A stretch of 64,000 bases of DNA from positions 12,039,001 through 12,103,000 of the forward strand of contig CM076948.1 of the NCBI GenBank assembly GCA_039566865.1, given 5' to 3'. Shown here piece after piece: positions 36,904 through 48,256 of this stretch. Origin of the DNA: Aurelia coerulea. Taxonomy: Eukaryota > Cnidaria > Scyphozoa > Semaeostomeae > Ulmaridae. The position numbers and the translations under genes were made by a program. The notes below the pieces were generated by a model. That model made no database searches. It was not told where the DNA came from and was given only the letters and a program-made list of their open reading frames with translations. Numbering within the stretch: position 1 is the first letter of the stretch; the number at the start of each line of letters is the position of its first letter.

Positions 36904-36939
36904 GTCTCATGCGCTTAAATTGAAAGACATTGGAAACGA

Positions 36940-37329
36940 CTATCTGAACATATAAATCGCAGCAAATTCGCAAATTGCTATATTGTTGTTGACAATGGCC
37001 TGCAACTGAACACAAAGGGTAACGGATAACCCCCTTGCAATTTCGATGCTCGACTTGATTTCAATCAATTTCGATCGCCTGACTTGCTCCGAAGGACAAC
37101 ACCGAAGGATACATCTGAGGGCACATCTCGCCATATGACTGTGATCTGTGTCTGTCGGCAATTTTGAGTTTTGCCATTGCAGGTAAATGTGCCAATAACA
37201 ATTCCTAGCTGTACTAGAGTATTTTACAATGCCCATAACCACCAGCGCTTGCAGAGGTGCAAATGAGTCGATGGAAGTAACGCCAGGAGCAGAAAAGGGA
37301 AGCATGAAAAGTGGCAGCCTCGTTTCCAT
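36940..37329 (-). CDS. Conserved 129-codon minus-strand ORF of the array unit (hypothetical)
   Basis: From the first ATG the frame begins METRLPLFMLPFSAPGV and ends ICEFAAIYMFR. It is open in all units at equivalent positions (lower ends 36940, 40517, 42138, 43758, 45665, 47285, 49167). It lies just downstream of a donor-like AAAGA|GTAAGT on the same strand, so it could instead be intronic. Cys-rich centre (RCALRCILRCC) but no domain recognised. Confidence 0.25.
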   Translation of the reverse strand: METRLPLFMLPFSAPGVTSIDSFAPLQALVVMGIVKYSSTARNCYWHIYLQWQNSKLPTDTDHSHMARCALRCILRCCPSEQVRRSKLIEIKSSIEIARGLSVTLCVQLQAIVNNNIAICEFAAIYMFR

Positions 37330-37646
37330 GTAGGATAAATTCACTTACTCTTTGGCCATGAAGAGATGTAAAATTCGGGTTTCTTATTGCAGATCGATCG
37401 GTAAACTAATAACCTATCATTATCATCCTATTCAAGTGTAAATAGCTGGATACACTGACTATTTGGTGGAATTCTGAGTGTGGTATCACAGTAAAATCCA
37501 TGAAAATCTATACAATGTTCAATTATGACGTCACATGTATGAAATATGAACTTTTAATTATGACCAATGAAATCAGCACCACCGAAAACCCCTAGATGCT
37601 CGAAACTGTTTTCTTTTAAGTCACCGTAATCAAAATAAAATTCAGA

Positions 37647-37715
37647 CAATGCCTGCCAAAAGTCCTTGGAACACTTAGGCCATTTCTTGACAATCCGCAG
37701 TTCTGACCATAGCGA
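37647..37715 (+). repeat. Foldback element FB, truncated copy
   Basis: Starts normally at CAATGCC but stops at CATAGCGA, where a hAT-like end (CAGTGGCG) begins. Confidence 0.85.
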
Positions 37716-37770
37716 CAGTGGCGTGCTGGCAGGGGGGGCAGGGGGGGCAACTGCCCCCCCTGCTGGTTGA
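37716..37770 (+). mobile_element. hAT-like terminus without partner
   Basis: CAGTGGCGTGCTGGCAGG begins like the hAT TIR at 57612 (CAGTGGCGTCGTGG) and is followed by a G7/C7 hairpin. No inverse terminus was found before 39803. Confidence 0.5.
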
Positions 37771-38081
37771 TTTTGAGGGGAGCCAGAGAGAATATCTATT
37801 TTAGGGGGCGCCGAAGGCGCCCTGATCAATTAGTTAGTGAACAAAGACAGCTTCTTGAAACATCGCATTCGCAATGATACTAGGAAATCAAATGGAAACT
37901 CAAAGAAGGCGCTGTTTAATACTACTTCTCACGTCATTATCTTTTAGTTCATAAATCATTGAGTATCTATTCAAGTATGATTCCAATCAAATAAGCTTAA
38001 CATTAATCACACAATTAGCAGTCAAACATCGAATTTGATTTTGATGTGTAGACCAGCCAAACAGAAAACGAACCAACGAAT

Positions 38082-38136
38082 ACATGATGACTATGATGAT
38101 TATGATGACTATGATGATTATTATGAAGATTTTGAT
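38082..38136 (+). repeat. GATGACTAT/GATGATTAT microsatellite
   Basis: Nine-base GATGAYTAT units repeat about five times; translated on the + strand this gives Asp-Asp-Tyr repeats, which I regard as incidental. Confidence 0.75.
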
Positions 38137-38192
38137 TGGCCAGGTGCGATACACAGAAAGCAAATTGACGAAAAGAGCAAGCTGCCATCCTT

Positions 38193-38246
38193 TTTGATTA
38201 CAAAGTCCAACTTTGTAATCTAAGAGGGGGCTCCGGGTCAGTCAGT

Positions 38247-38277
<31 letters not shown>

Positions 38278-38627
38278 TCCGTCACGCTCGTTAAAGCAAT
38301 TGATTAACGTTTTACCTCTGCTAATTGGCACTGAAATAAAGAAAGCGCACAGAAAGCGCACACAAGACAGAAGTTTCCCGCGATCAGATAGAAAAATTTG
38401 ACGTCGGCATGTTTCATGTTAGACAGATTTGACACCATAAGATGGATAAATCACCATGATGTTTACCCTGGCACAGCAACAAATTTACCCAGAATTGGCA
38501 CGTTCTTGACTTCATTAGCAGCTTAATTACGTTAAAACAATCGTTTTCTAGAACGAACGCATCATTAGCCACTTGTTGATAGTACTCATTATGCAAATAA
38601 GTCAACTTTAGAGGATGATGTAACCGG
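38193..38627 (-). repeat. Dispersed repeat family A, copy 2
   Basis: Inverted copy of 884-1311 including the GATTACAAAGTCCAACTTTG hairpin, a (GAAA)n tract and the CAATTGATTAACGTTTTACC and AGACAGATTTGACACC blocks. Confidence 0.75.
38246..38277 (+). repeat. (AAGA)8 microsatellite
   Basis: Perfect tetranucleotide repeat inside repeat family A; the copy at ~1235 is shorter and imperfect. Confidence 0.92.
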
Positions 38628-39129
38628 CGGCCTGCACAGAGGCTAGCATTCGCAGCCTCACCGAAGGTAGAAGGACCCCCTCCTGCACAGCTACAGATGC
38701 AAATATGCAAACGTCGCAGGTGAAGTTGAGAGGAAAGGTGCAGAATCCCATCAAACAATGGCGCCATTCACTGAGGGAAGGCTCATGATCACACTGAACC
38801 AAAACATCTTCATGCATACGATTCTGCACAGATGTTATTTTCGTGACTGCTTGTCTCATATTAGACGCCCGCGAATAGAAACGTTCTGCAGAGTTCTGCA
38901 TAAGTAATTTTGGGTTATCGTTAATCTCACATGACATCTAATTTTAGACGATGCACCAATAGTTTCATGCACGAACCAAGCCAACTAGGGGTAGTGATTT
39001 TTTATTTGTTGCGTATCATCTTCGTTTGACATAAAGATCAAAATTTTGCTTTTCGGGCGAGCTGAGCATTCGTTTTCCACGTCGCAGATACGCTCAACGA
39101 CGATTCAAGAGCTCCTTGAGGGCCTTCTG

Positions 39130-39384
39130 ATGATGGCGTTCGGAAAAAAGATTTTCCTCCCCCTCGACAAAGACGAGCTCATTGACAGTTTAGAATTAGC
39201 AAGAAGTTTTCGAGAACTTTCAATAGCATTTTTTCATGAAAAACTGGCATTGACTTCCTTCCCTTGCAAAGAAAATCTGTATTGGTATGAACAAATGAAC
39301 TGGAATAGACGAATTCAGCTAACGCTGCTATCACTTGGTCAAATGGACTCATACCATTACTCTTACAAAGTAGGCCCCCTTTAG
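39130..39384 (+). CDS. Orphan ORF in the array interruption (hypothetical)
   Basis: The frame is open from 39046 and has an ATG-ATG at 39130, encoding MMAFGKKIFLPLDKDELIDS, LARSFRELSIAFFHEKLA and ENLYWYEQMNWNRR. The composition is protein-like and non-repetitive, but no family is recognised. Its last ~13 codons lie inside a TIR element, so the natural end is lost. It may be an exon remnant carried in with the composite insertion. Confidence 0.3.
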   Translation: MMAFGKKIFLPLDKDELIDSLELARSFRELSIAFFHEKLALTSFPCKENLYWYEQMNWNRRIQLTLLSLGQMDSYHYSYKVGPL

Positions 39385-39745
39385 GCCCATATAGAGTGGT
39401 TCCGTTTTACCCATCAAATTGCTAGAATTTAGTTTTCAACCAATAAGGACAACTGTTGTAATTGCTATTTAGACAGCTTGTGTTGTTGCATCAAAAAAGC
39501 GGTTGATACGGCCTAGAGTTCTTGTAGCTGCGATGGATCTATTTTGTTTATACAGAGGAAGATTACTGCTTTGAAAGGTATATTGTCTGTGATGGGTAGG
39601 TCAGGAAAACATTATTTTTTGTACTAAAAGATTGCTTTTCAATGTTTAAGCTCCAAGCGATTTTGTTGCGTGTAGGAGAACTCCCGCTTGTTTACGTCGT
39701 TTTGAAACAGGGGACCCACTTTATAGGAGTAATGGTACGAGTCCC
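39345..39745. mobile_element. Small TIR element (~400 bp)
   Basis: GGACTCATACCATTACTC and its inverse GAGTAATGGTACGAGTCC define ~36-bp TIRs. The flanks TTGGTCAA and TTGGGCAA may be an 8-bp TSD with one mismatch, pointing to a hAT-type MITE. Non-coding. Confidence 0.6.
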
Positions 39746-39803
39746 TATTGGGCAACTGATATCAGCAAATCAAAGGACACGGGGAAACAAGGGACAATAA
39801 GTC

Positions 39804-41225
39804 CGAAAAACGCAAGAAACTCGTCGCAGAAATGGAAAATAAATGTTTGTCAGGAACTTTTAAGTACACCTATATAAACTATACATAAGTGGCGCAAGTT
39901 AGCATGCCAAACCAGGCTCAGTCTTCTGTATTGACTGCTCCGCAGAGGAAAGACCGCCCCGGTTACACAAATGAAATCATGTCAGTTTACAGTAACAGTC
40001 AACGAAAAGTTATTCGCATTTTTCCCCGTACTACAGAAAGTAAGAACAGATATTTTGTGCCCAGTCGGTGTACATCATTGACGTACTTCGAATTCATCAA
40101 AACTTGCACTGGGTACTTTCACGATAGAGGGGTAACTTCGAGTAATTTCCACACTTAACGATAAATGCAGAATGAAATTTGATATAGTCTAAATTCATCT
40201 TTTTAAAAAGTGTAAAGTGTTAGATTTTCTGCACTTACTCCATAACAATTGGTCCAGTCAACCCGAAAGTACGGAAATCTGTTACCTCGGCCATGGTACA
40301 CCTTTCTAGTAAGTTTGGGCCAGTTTGCCAGACATTGTGGCATGTTTTTCGAGCGATTTCAAACTGTGAACTGTGAGTGTTTTCTGTCCATTTCAAACAT
40401 TTTGAGGCAGAGAAGCGCGTAGATTCTATCGCTATTGTTTTCACTTGGCAACGTAACGTCTCTTATTGTCTACCTGCATTGTCTCATGCGCTTAAATTGA
40501 AAGACATTGGAAACGACTATCTGAACATATAAATCGCAGCAAATTCGCAAATTGCTATATTGTTGTTGACAATGGCCTGCAACTGAACACAAAGGGTAAC
40601 GGATAACCCCCTTGCAATTTCGATGCTCGACTTGATTTCAATCAATTTCGATCGCCTGACTTGCTCCGAAGGACAACACCGAAGGATACATCTGAGGGCA
40701 CATCTCGCCATATGACTGTGATCTGTGTCTGTCGGCAATTTTGAGTTTTGCCATTGCAGGTAAATGTGCCAATAACAATTCCTAGCTGTACTAGAGTATT
40801 TTACAATGCCCATAACCACTAGCGCTTGCAGAGGTGCAAATGAGTCGATGGAAGTAACGCCAGGAGCAGAAAAGGGAAGCATGAAAAGTGGCAGCCTCGT
40901 TTCCATGTAGGATAAATTCACTTACTCTTTGGCCATGAAAAGATGTAAAATTCGGGTTTCTTATTGCAGATCGATCGGTAAACTAATAACCTATCATTAT
41001 CATCCTATTCAAGTGTAAATAGCTGGATACACTGACTATTTGGTGGAATTCTGAGTGTGGTATCACAGTAAAATCCATGAAAATCTATACAATGTTCAAT
41101 TATGACGTCACATGTATGAAATATGAACTTTTAATTATGACCAATGAAATCAGCACCACCGAAAACTCCTAGATTCTCGAAACTGTTTTCTTTTAAGTCA
41201 CCGTAATCAAAATAAAATTCAGACA
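39804..41225 (+). repeat. Array unit 2 (left end missing)
   Basis: Begins abruptly at CGAAAAACGCAAG, about 195 bases into the unit, after the 2.1-kb composite insertion. From there it is collinear with unit 1. It meets unit 3 at the palindrome AATTCAGACAGTCTGAATT without FB. Confidence 0.95.
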
Positions 41226-42846
41226 GTCTGAATTTTATTTCGATAATGGCGTCGTACAGGAAAACAAACTTCACGCACCTTGGGGTTTTCGATGGTCCTG
41301 ATTTCATTTTTGACCATCAAAAAGCCATATTTTATGTTGATGACGTCATAATTGGCAATGAAACCTATTGTAAGCGACTAATTGGCACTGCCGCACAACT
41401 GATTTTGGGGTCGCACAAGCACAACGAAAAACGCAAGAAACTCGTCGCAGAAATGGAAAATAAATGTTTGTCAGGAACTTTTAAGTACACCTATATAAAC
41501 TATACATAAGTGGCGCAAGTTAGCATGCCAAACCAGGCTCAGTCTTCTGTATTGACTGCTCCGCAGAGGAAAGACCGCCCCAGTTACACAAATGAAATCA
41601 TATCAGTTTACAGTAACAGTCAACGAAAAGTTATTCCCATTTTCCCCCGTACTACAGAAAGTAAGAACAGATATTTTGTGCCCAGTCGGTGTACATCATT
41701 GACGTACTTCGAATTCATCAAAACTTGCACTGGGTACTTTCACGATAGAGGGGTAACTTCGAATAATTTCCACACTTAACGATAAATGCAGAATGAAATT
41801 TGATATAGTCTAAATTCATCTTTTTAAAAAGTGTAAAGTGTTAGATTTTCTGCACTTACTCCATAACAATTGGTCCAGTCAACCCGAAAGTACGGAAATC
41901 TGTTACCTCGGCCATGGTACACCTTTCTAGTAAGTTTGGGCCAGTTTGCCAGACATTGTGGCATGTTTTTCGAGCGATTTCAAACTGTGAACTGTGAGTG
42001 TTTTCTGTCCATTTCAAACATTTTGAGGCAGAGAAGCGCGTAGATTCTATCGCTATTGTTTTCACTTGGCAACGTAACGTCTCTTATTGTCTACCTGCAT
42101 TGTCTCATGCGCTTAAATTGAAAGACATTGGAAACGACTATCTGAACATATAAATCGCAGCAAATTCGCAAATTGCTATATTGTTGTTGACAATGGCCTG
42201 CAACTGAACACAAAGGGTAACGGATAACCCCCTTGCAATTTCGATGCTCGACTTGATTTCAATCAATTTCGATCGCCTGACTTGCTCCGAAGGACAACAC
42301 CGAAGGATACATCTGAGGGCACATCTCGCCATATGACTGTGATCTGTGTCTGTCGGCAATTTTGAGTTTTGCCATTGCAGGTAAATGTGCCAATAACAAT
42401 TCCTAGCTGTACTAGAGTATTTTACAATGCCCATAACCACTAGCGCTTGCAGAGGTGCAAATGAGTCGATGGAAGTAACGCCAGGAGCAGAAAAGGGAAG
42501 CATGAAAAGTGGCAGCCTCGTTTCCATGTAGGATAAATTCACTCACTCTTTGGCCATGAAAAGATGTAAAATTCGGGTTTCTTATTGCAGATCGATCGGT
42601 AAACTAATAACCTATCATTATCATCCTATTCAAGTGTAAATAGCTGGATACACTGACTATTTGGTGGAATTCTGAGTGTGGTATCACAGTAAAATCCATG
42701 AAAATCTATACAATGTTCAATTATGACGTCACATGTATGAAATATGAACTTTTAATTATGACCAATGAAATCAGCACCACCGAAAACCCCTAGATGCTCG
42801 AAACTGTTTTCTTTTAAGTCACCGTAATCAAAATAAAATTCAGACA
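41226..42846 (+). repeat. Array unit 3
   Basis: Carries the variant AAATCATATCAG (Ile codon in the 84-codon ORF) also found in unit 5, supporting a dimer duplication. Joined to unit 4 by the bare palindrome. Confidence 0.95.
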
Positions 42847-44464
42847 GTCTGAATTTTATTTCGATAATGGCGTCGTACAGGAAAACAAACTTCACGCACC
42901 TTGGGGTTTTCGATGGTCCTGATTTCATTTTGACCATCAAAAAGCCATATTTTATGTTGATGACGTCATAATTGGCAATGAAACCTATTGTAAGCGACTA
43001 ATTGGCACTGCCGCACAACTGATTTTGGGGTCGCACAAGCACAACGAAAAACGCAAGAAACTCGTCGCAGAAATGGAAAATAAATGTTTGTCAATAACTT
43101 TTAAGTACACCTATATAAACTATACATAAGTGGCGCAAGTTAGCATGCCAAACCAGGCTCAGTCTTCTGTATTGACTGCTCCGCAGAGGAAAGACCGCCC
43201 CAGTTACACAAATGAAATCATGTCAGTTTACAGTAACAGTCAACGAAAAGTTATTCGCATTTTTCCCCGTACTACAGAAAGTAAGAACAGATATTTTGTG
43301 CCCAGTCGGTGTACATCATTGACGTACTTCGAATTCATCAAAACTTGCACTGGCTACTTTCACGATAGAGGGGTAACTTCGAATAATTTCCACACTTAAC
43401 GATAAATGCAGAATGAAATTTGATATAGTCTAAATTCATCTTTTTAAAAAGTGTAAAGTGTTAGATTTTCTGCACTTACTCCATAACAATTGGTCCAGTC
43501 AACCCGAAAGTACGGAAATCTGTTACCTCGGCCATGGTACACCTTTCTAGTAAGTTAGGGCCAGTTTGCCAGACATTGTGGCATGTTTTTCGAGCGATTT
43601 CAAACTGTGAACTGTGAGTGTTTTCTGTCCATTTCAAACATTTTGAGGCAGAGAAGCGCGTAGATTCTATCGCTATTGTTTTCACTTGGCAACGTAACGT
43701 CTCTTATTGTCTACCTGCATTGTTTCATGCGCTTAAATTGAAAGACATTGGAAACGACTATCTGAACATATAAATCGCAGCAAATTCGCAAATTGCTATA
43801 TTGTTGTTGACAATGGCCTGCAACTGAACACAAAGGGTAACGGATAACCCCCTTGCAATTTCGATGCTCGACTTGATTTCAATCAATTTCGATCGCCTGA
43901 CTTGCTCTGAAGGACAACACCGAAGGATACATCTGAGGGCACATCTCGCCATATGACTGTGATCTGTGTCTGTCGACAATTTTGAGTTTTGCCATTGCAG
44001 GTAAATGTGCCAATAACAATTCCTAGCTGTACTAGAGTATTTCACAATGCCTATAACCACTAGCGCTTGCAGAGGTGCAAATGAGTCGATGGAAGTAACG
44101 CCAGGAGCAGAAAAGGGAAACATGAAAAGTGGCAGCCTCGTTTCCATGTAGGATAAATTCACTTACTCTTTGGCCATGAAAAGATGTAAAATTCGGGTTT
44201 CTTATTGCAGATCGATCGGTAAACTAATAACCTATCATTATCATCCTATTCAAGTCTAAATAGCTGGATACACTGACTATTTGGTGGAATTCTGAGTGTG
44301 GTATCACAGTAAAATCCATGAAAATCTATACAATGTTCAATTATGACGTCACATGTATGAAATATGAACTTTTAATTATGACCAATGAAATCAGCACCAC
44401 CGAAAACCCCTAGATGCTCGAAACTGTTTTCTTTTAAGTCACCGTAATCAAAATAAAATTCAGA
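42847..44464 (+). repeat. Array unit 4
   Basis: Shares with unit 6 the variant TTTGTCAATAAC and a one-base deletion in the T-run of GATTTCATTTTGACC. It has several private substitutions in the minus-strand ORF (for example M-L-P to M-F-P). Followed by an FB copy. Confidence 0.95.
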
Positions 44465-44730
44465 CAATGCCTGCCAAAAGTCCTTGGAACACTTAGGCCA
44501 TTTCTTGACAATCCGCAGTTCTAACCATAGCGATTAGGCTTAAACACCCCCTCACCCCCAAAACAATGTTGATTTGCAAGGTTATTGTCCTAGCATTCCA
44601 TCAGAGTCGCGAATCGTCCTGCCATCCCCATTTTGTCATCACAGAACAACATTGTTCTGAGGGGGAGAGGGGGAAATCGCAAAAAAATGCAAAAATAGCA
44701 AAGGTGTTCCAAGACTTTTGGCAGGCATTG
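44465..44730 (+). repeat. Foldback element FB, copy between units 4 and 5
   Basis: Complete; one extra A in the AAAAAAATGC run compared with the other copies. Confidence 0.9.
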
Positions 44731-46373
44731 TCTGAATTTTATTTCGATAATGGCGTCGTACAGGAAAACAAACTTCACGCACCTTGGGGTTTTCGATGGT
44801 CCTGATTTCATTTTTGACCATCAAAAAGCCATATTTTATGTTGATGACGTCATAATTGGCAATGAAACCTATTGTAAGCGACTAATTGGCACTGCCGCAC
44901 AACTGATTTTGGGGTCGCACAAGCACAACGAAAAACGCAAGAAACTCGTCGCAGAAATGGAAAATAAATGTTTGTCAGGAACTTTTCACAATGCTAAATG
45001 TTGTGAGTTAAGGACACCTATATAAACTATACATAAGTGGCGCAAGTTAGCATGCCAAACCAGGCTCAGTCTTCTGTACTGACTGCTCCGCAGAGGAAAG
45101 ACCGCCCCAGTTACACAAATGAAATCATATCAGTTTACAGTAACAGTCAACGAAAAGTTATTCCCATTTTCCCCCGTACTACAGAAAGTAAGAACAGATA
45201 TTTTGTGCCCAGTCGGTGTACATCATTGACGTACTTCGAATTCATCAAAACTTGCACTGGCTTCTTTCACGATCGAGGGGTAACTTCGAATAATTTCCAC
45301 ACTTAACGATAAATGCAGAATGAAATTTGATATAGTCTAAATTCATCTTTTTAAAAAGTGTAAAGTGTTAGATTTTCTGCACTTTCTCCATAACAATTGG
45401 TCCAGTCAACCCGAAAGTACGGAAATCTGTTACCTCGGCCATGGTACACCTTTCTAGTAAGTTAGGGCCAGTTTGCCAGACATTGTGGCATGTTTTTCGA
45501 GCGATTTCAAACTGTGAACTGTGAGTGTTTTCTGTCCATTTCAAACATTTTGAGGCAGAGAAGCGCGTAGATTCTATCGCTATTGTTTTCACTTGGCAAC
45601 GTAACGTCTCTTATTGTCTACCTGCATTGTTTCATGCGCTTAAATTGAAAGACATTGGAAACGACTATCTGAACATATAAATCGCAGCAAATTCGCAAAT
45701 TGCTATATTGTTGTTGACAATGGCCTGCAACTGAACACAAAGGGTAACGGATAACCCCCTTGCAATTTCGATGCTCGACTTGATTTCAATCAATTTCGAT
45801 CGCCTGACTTGCTCCGAAGGACAACACCGAAGGATACATCTGAGGGCACATCTCGCCATATGACTGTGATCTGTGTCTGTCGGCAATTTTGAGTTTTGCC
45901 ATTGCAGGTAAATGTGCCAATAACAATTCCTAGCTGTACTAGAGTATTTTACAATGCCCATAACCACTAGCGCTTGCAGAGGTGCAAATGAGTCGATGGA
46001 AGTAACGCCAGGAGCAGAAAAGGGAAGCATGAAAAGTGGCAGCCTCGTTTCCATGTAGGATAAATTCACTTACTCTTTGGCCATGAAAAGATGTAAAATT
46101 CGGGTTTCTTATTGCAGATCGATCGGTAAACTAATAACCTATCATTATCATCCTATTCAAGTGTAAATAGCTGGATACACTGACTATTTGGTGGAATTCT
46201 GAGTGTGGTATCACAGTAAAATCCATGAAAATCTATACAATGTTCAATTATGACGTCACATGTATGAAATATGAACTTTTAATTATGACCAATGAAATCA
46301 GCACCACCGAAAACCCCTAGATGCTCGAAACTGTTTTCTTTTAAGTCACCGTAATCAAAATAAAATTCAGACA
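44731..46373 (+). repeat. Array unit 5, with private insertion
   Basis: Around 44987-45012 the usual AAGT is replaced by ~27 bases containing CACAATGCTAAATGTTGTG, a small palindrome resembling repair filler. Otherwise matches unit 3. Confidence 0.95.
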
Positions 46374-47991
46374 GTCTGAATTTTATTTCGATAATGGCGT
46401 CGTACAGGAAAACAAACTTCACGCACCTTGGGGTTTTCGATGGTCCTGATTTCATTTTGACCATCAAAAAGCCATATTTTATGTTGATGACGTCATAATT
46501 GGCAATGAAACCTATTGTAAGCGACTAATTGGCACTGCCGCACAACTGATTTTGGGGTCGCACAAGCACAACGAAAAACGCAAGAAACTCGTCGCAGAAA
46601 TGGAAAATAAATGTTTGTCAATAACTTTTAAGTACACCTATATAAACTATACATAAGTGGCGCAAGTTAGCATGCCAAACCAGGCTCAGTCTTCTGTATT
46701 GACTGCTCCGCAGAGGAAAGACCGCCCCAGTTACACAAATGAAATCATGTCAGTTTACAGTAACAGTCAACGAAAAGTTATTCGCATTTTTCCCCGTACT
46801 ACAGAAAGTAAGAACAGATATTTTGTGCCCAGTCGGTGTACATCATTGACGTACTTCGAATTCATCAAAACTTGCACTGGGTACTTTCACGATAGAGGGG
46901 TAACTTCGAATAATTTCCACACTTAACGATAAATGCAGAATGAAATTTGATATAGTCTAAATTCATCTTTTTAAAAAGTGTAAAGTGTTAGATTTTCTGC
47001 ACTTACTCCATAACAATTGGTCCAGTCAACCCGAAAGTACGGAAATCTGTTACCTCGGCCATGGTACACCTTTCTAGTAAGTTTGGGCCAGTTTGCCAGA
47101 CATTGTGGCATGTTTTTCGAGCGATTTCAAACTGTGAACTGTGAGTGTTTTCTGTCCATTTCAAACATTTTGAGGCAGAGAAGCGCGTAGATTCTATCGC
47201 TATTGTTTTCACTTGGCAACGTAACGTCTCTTATTGTCTACCTGCATTGTCTCATGCGCTTAAATTGAAAGACATTGGAAACGACTATCTGAACATATAA
47301 ATCGCAGCAAATTCGCAAATTGCTATATTGTTGTTGACAATGGCCTGCAACTGAACACAAAGGGTAACGGATAACCCCCTTGCAATTTCGATGCTCGACT
47401 TGATTTCAATCAATTTCGATCGCCTGACTTGCTCCGAAGGACAACACCGAAGGATACATCTGAGGGCACATCTCGCCATATGACTGTGATCTGTGTCTGT
47501 CGGCAATTTTGAGTTTTGCCATTGCAGGTAAATGTGCCAATAACAATTCCTAGCTGTACTAGAGTATTTTACAATGCCCATAACCACTAGCGCTTGCAGA
47601 GGTGCAAATGAGTCGATGGAAGTAACGCCAGGAGCAGAAAAGGGAAGCATGAAAAGTGGCAGCCTCGTTTCCATGTAGGATAAATTCACTTACTCTTTGG
47701 CCATGAAAAGATGTAAAATTCGGGTTTCTTATTGCAGATCGATCGGTAAACTAATAACCTATCATTATCATCCTATTCAAGTGTAAATAGCTGGATACAC
47801 TGACTATTTGGTGGAATTCTGAGTGTGGTATCACAGTAAAATCCATGAAAATCTATACAATGTTCAATTATGACGTCACATGTATGAAATATGAACTTTT
47901 AATTATGACCAATGAAATCAGCACCACCGAAAACCCCTAGATGCTCGAAACTGTTTTCTTTTAAGTCACCGTAATCAAAATAAAATTCAGA
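46374..47991 (+). repeat. Array unit 6
   Basis: Carries the same diagnostic variants as unit 4 and is likewise followed by FB, so units 3-4 and 5-6 are two copies of one dimer. Confidence 0.95.
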
Positions 47992-48256
47992 CAATGCCTG
48001 CCAAAAGTCCTTGGAACACTTAGGCCATTTCTTGACAATCCGCAGTTCTGACCATAGCGATTAGGCTTAAACACCCCCTCACCCCAAAAACAATGTTGAT
48101 TTGCAAGGTTATTGTCCTAGCATTCCATCAGAGTCGCGAATCGTCCTGCCATCCCCATTTTGTCATCACAGAACAACATTGTTCTGAGGGGGAGAGGGGG
48201 AAATCGCAAAAAATGCAAAAATGGCAAAGGTGTTCCAAGACTTTTGGCAGGCATTG
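47992..48256 (+). repeat. Foldback element FB, copy between units 6 and 7
   Basis: Complete 265-bp copy, nearly identical to the first. Confidence 0.9.

Larger units (their letters stand above)
36029..37646 (+). repeat. Array unit 1
   Basis: Complete unit between FB copies. + strand landmarks: ATGGCGTCG at 36048, TATATAAA-type box near 36293, 84-codon ORF 36328-36581. Minus-strand landmarks: donor-like GTAAGT complements near 36660 and 37348, and a long ORF 36940-37344. Confidence 0.95.
37716..39803. other. Composite segment interrupting the tandem array
   Basis: 2.1 kb of non-unit DNA lies between truncated FB and truncated unit 2. It starts with a hAT-like end, then holds a copy of repeat family A, microsatellites, a 113-codon ORF and a small TIR element. 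Because sequence is missing on both sides, it is not a clean insertion but an insertion plus deletion or a recombination junction. Confidence 0.8.

Noticed and set aside
38035..38223. 62-codon ORF with Asp-Asp-Tyr repeats
   Set aside because: Translation of a GATGAYTAT microsatellite ending in the hairpin of repeat family A.
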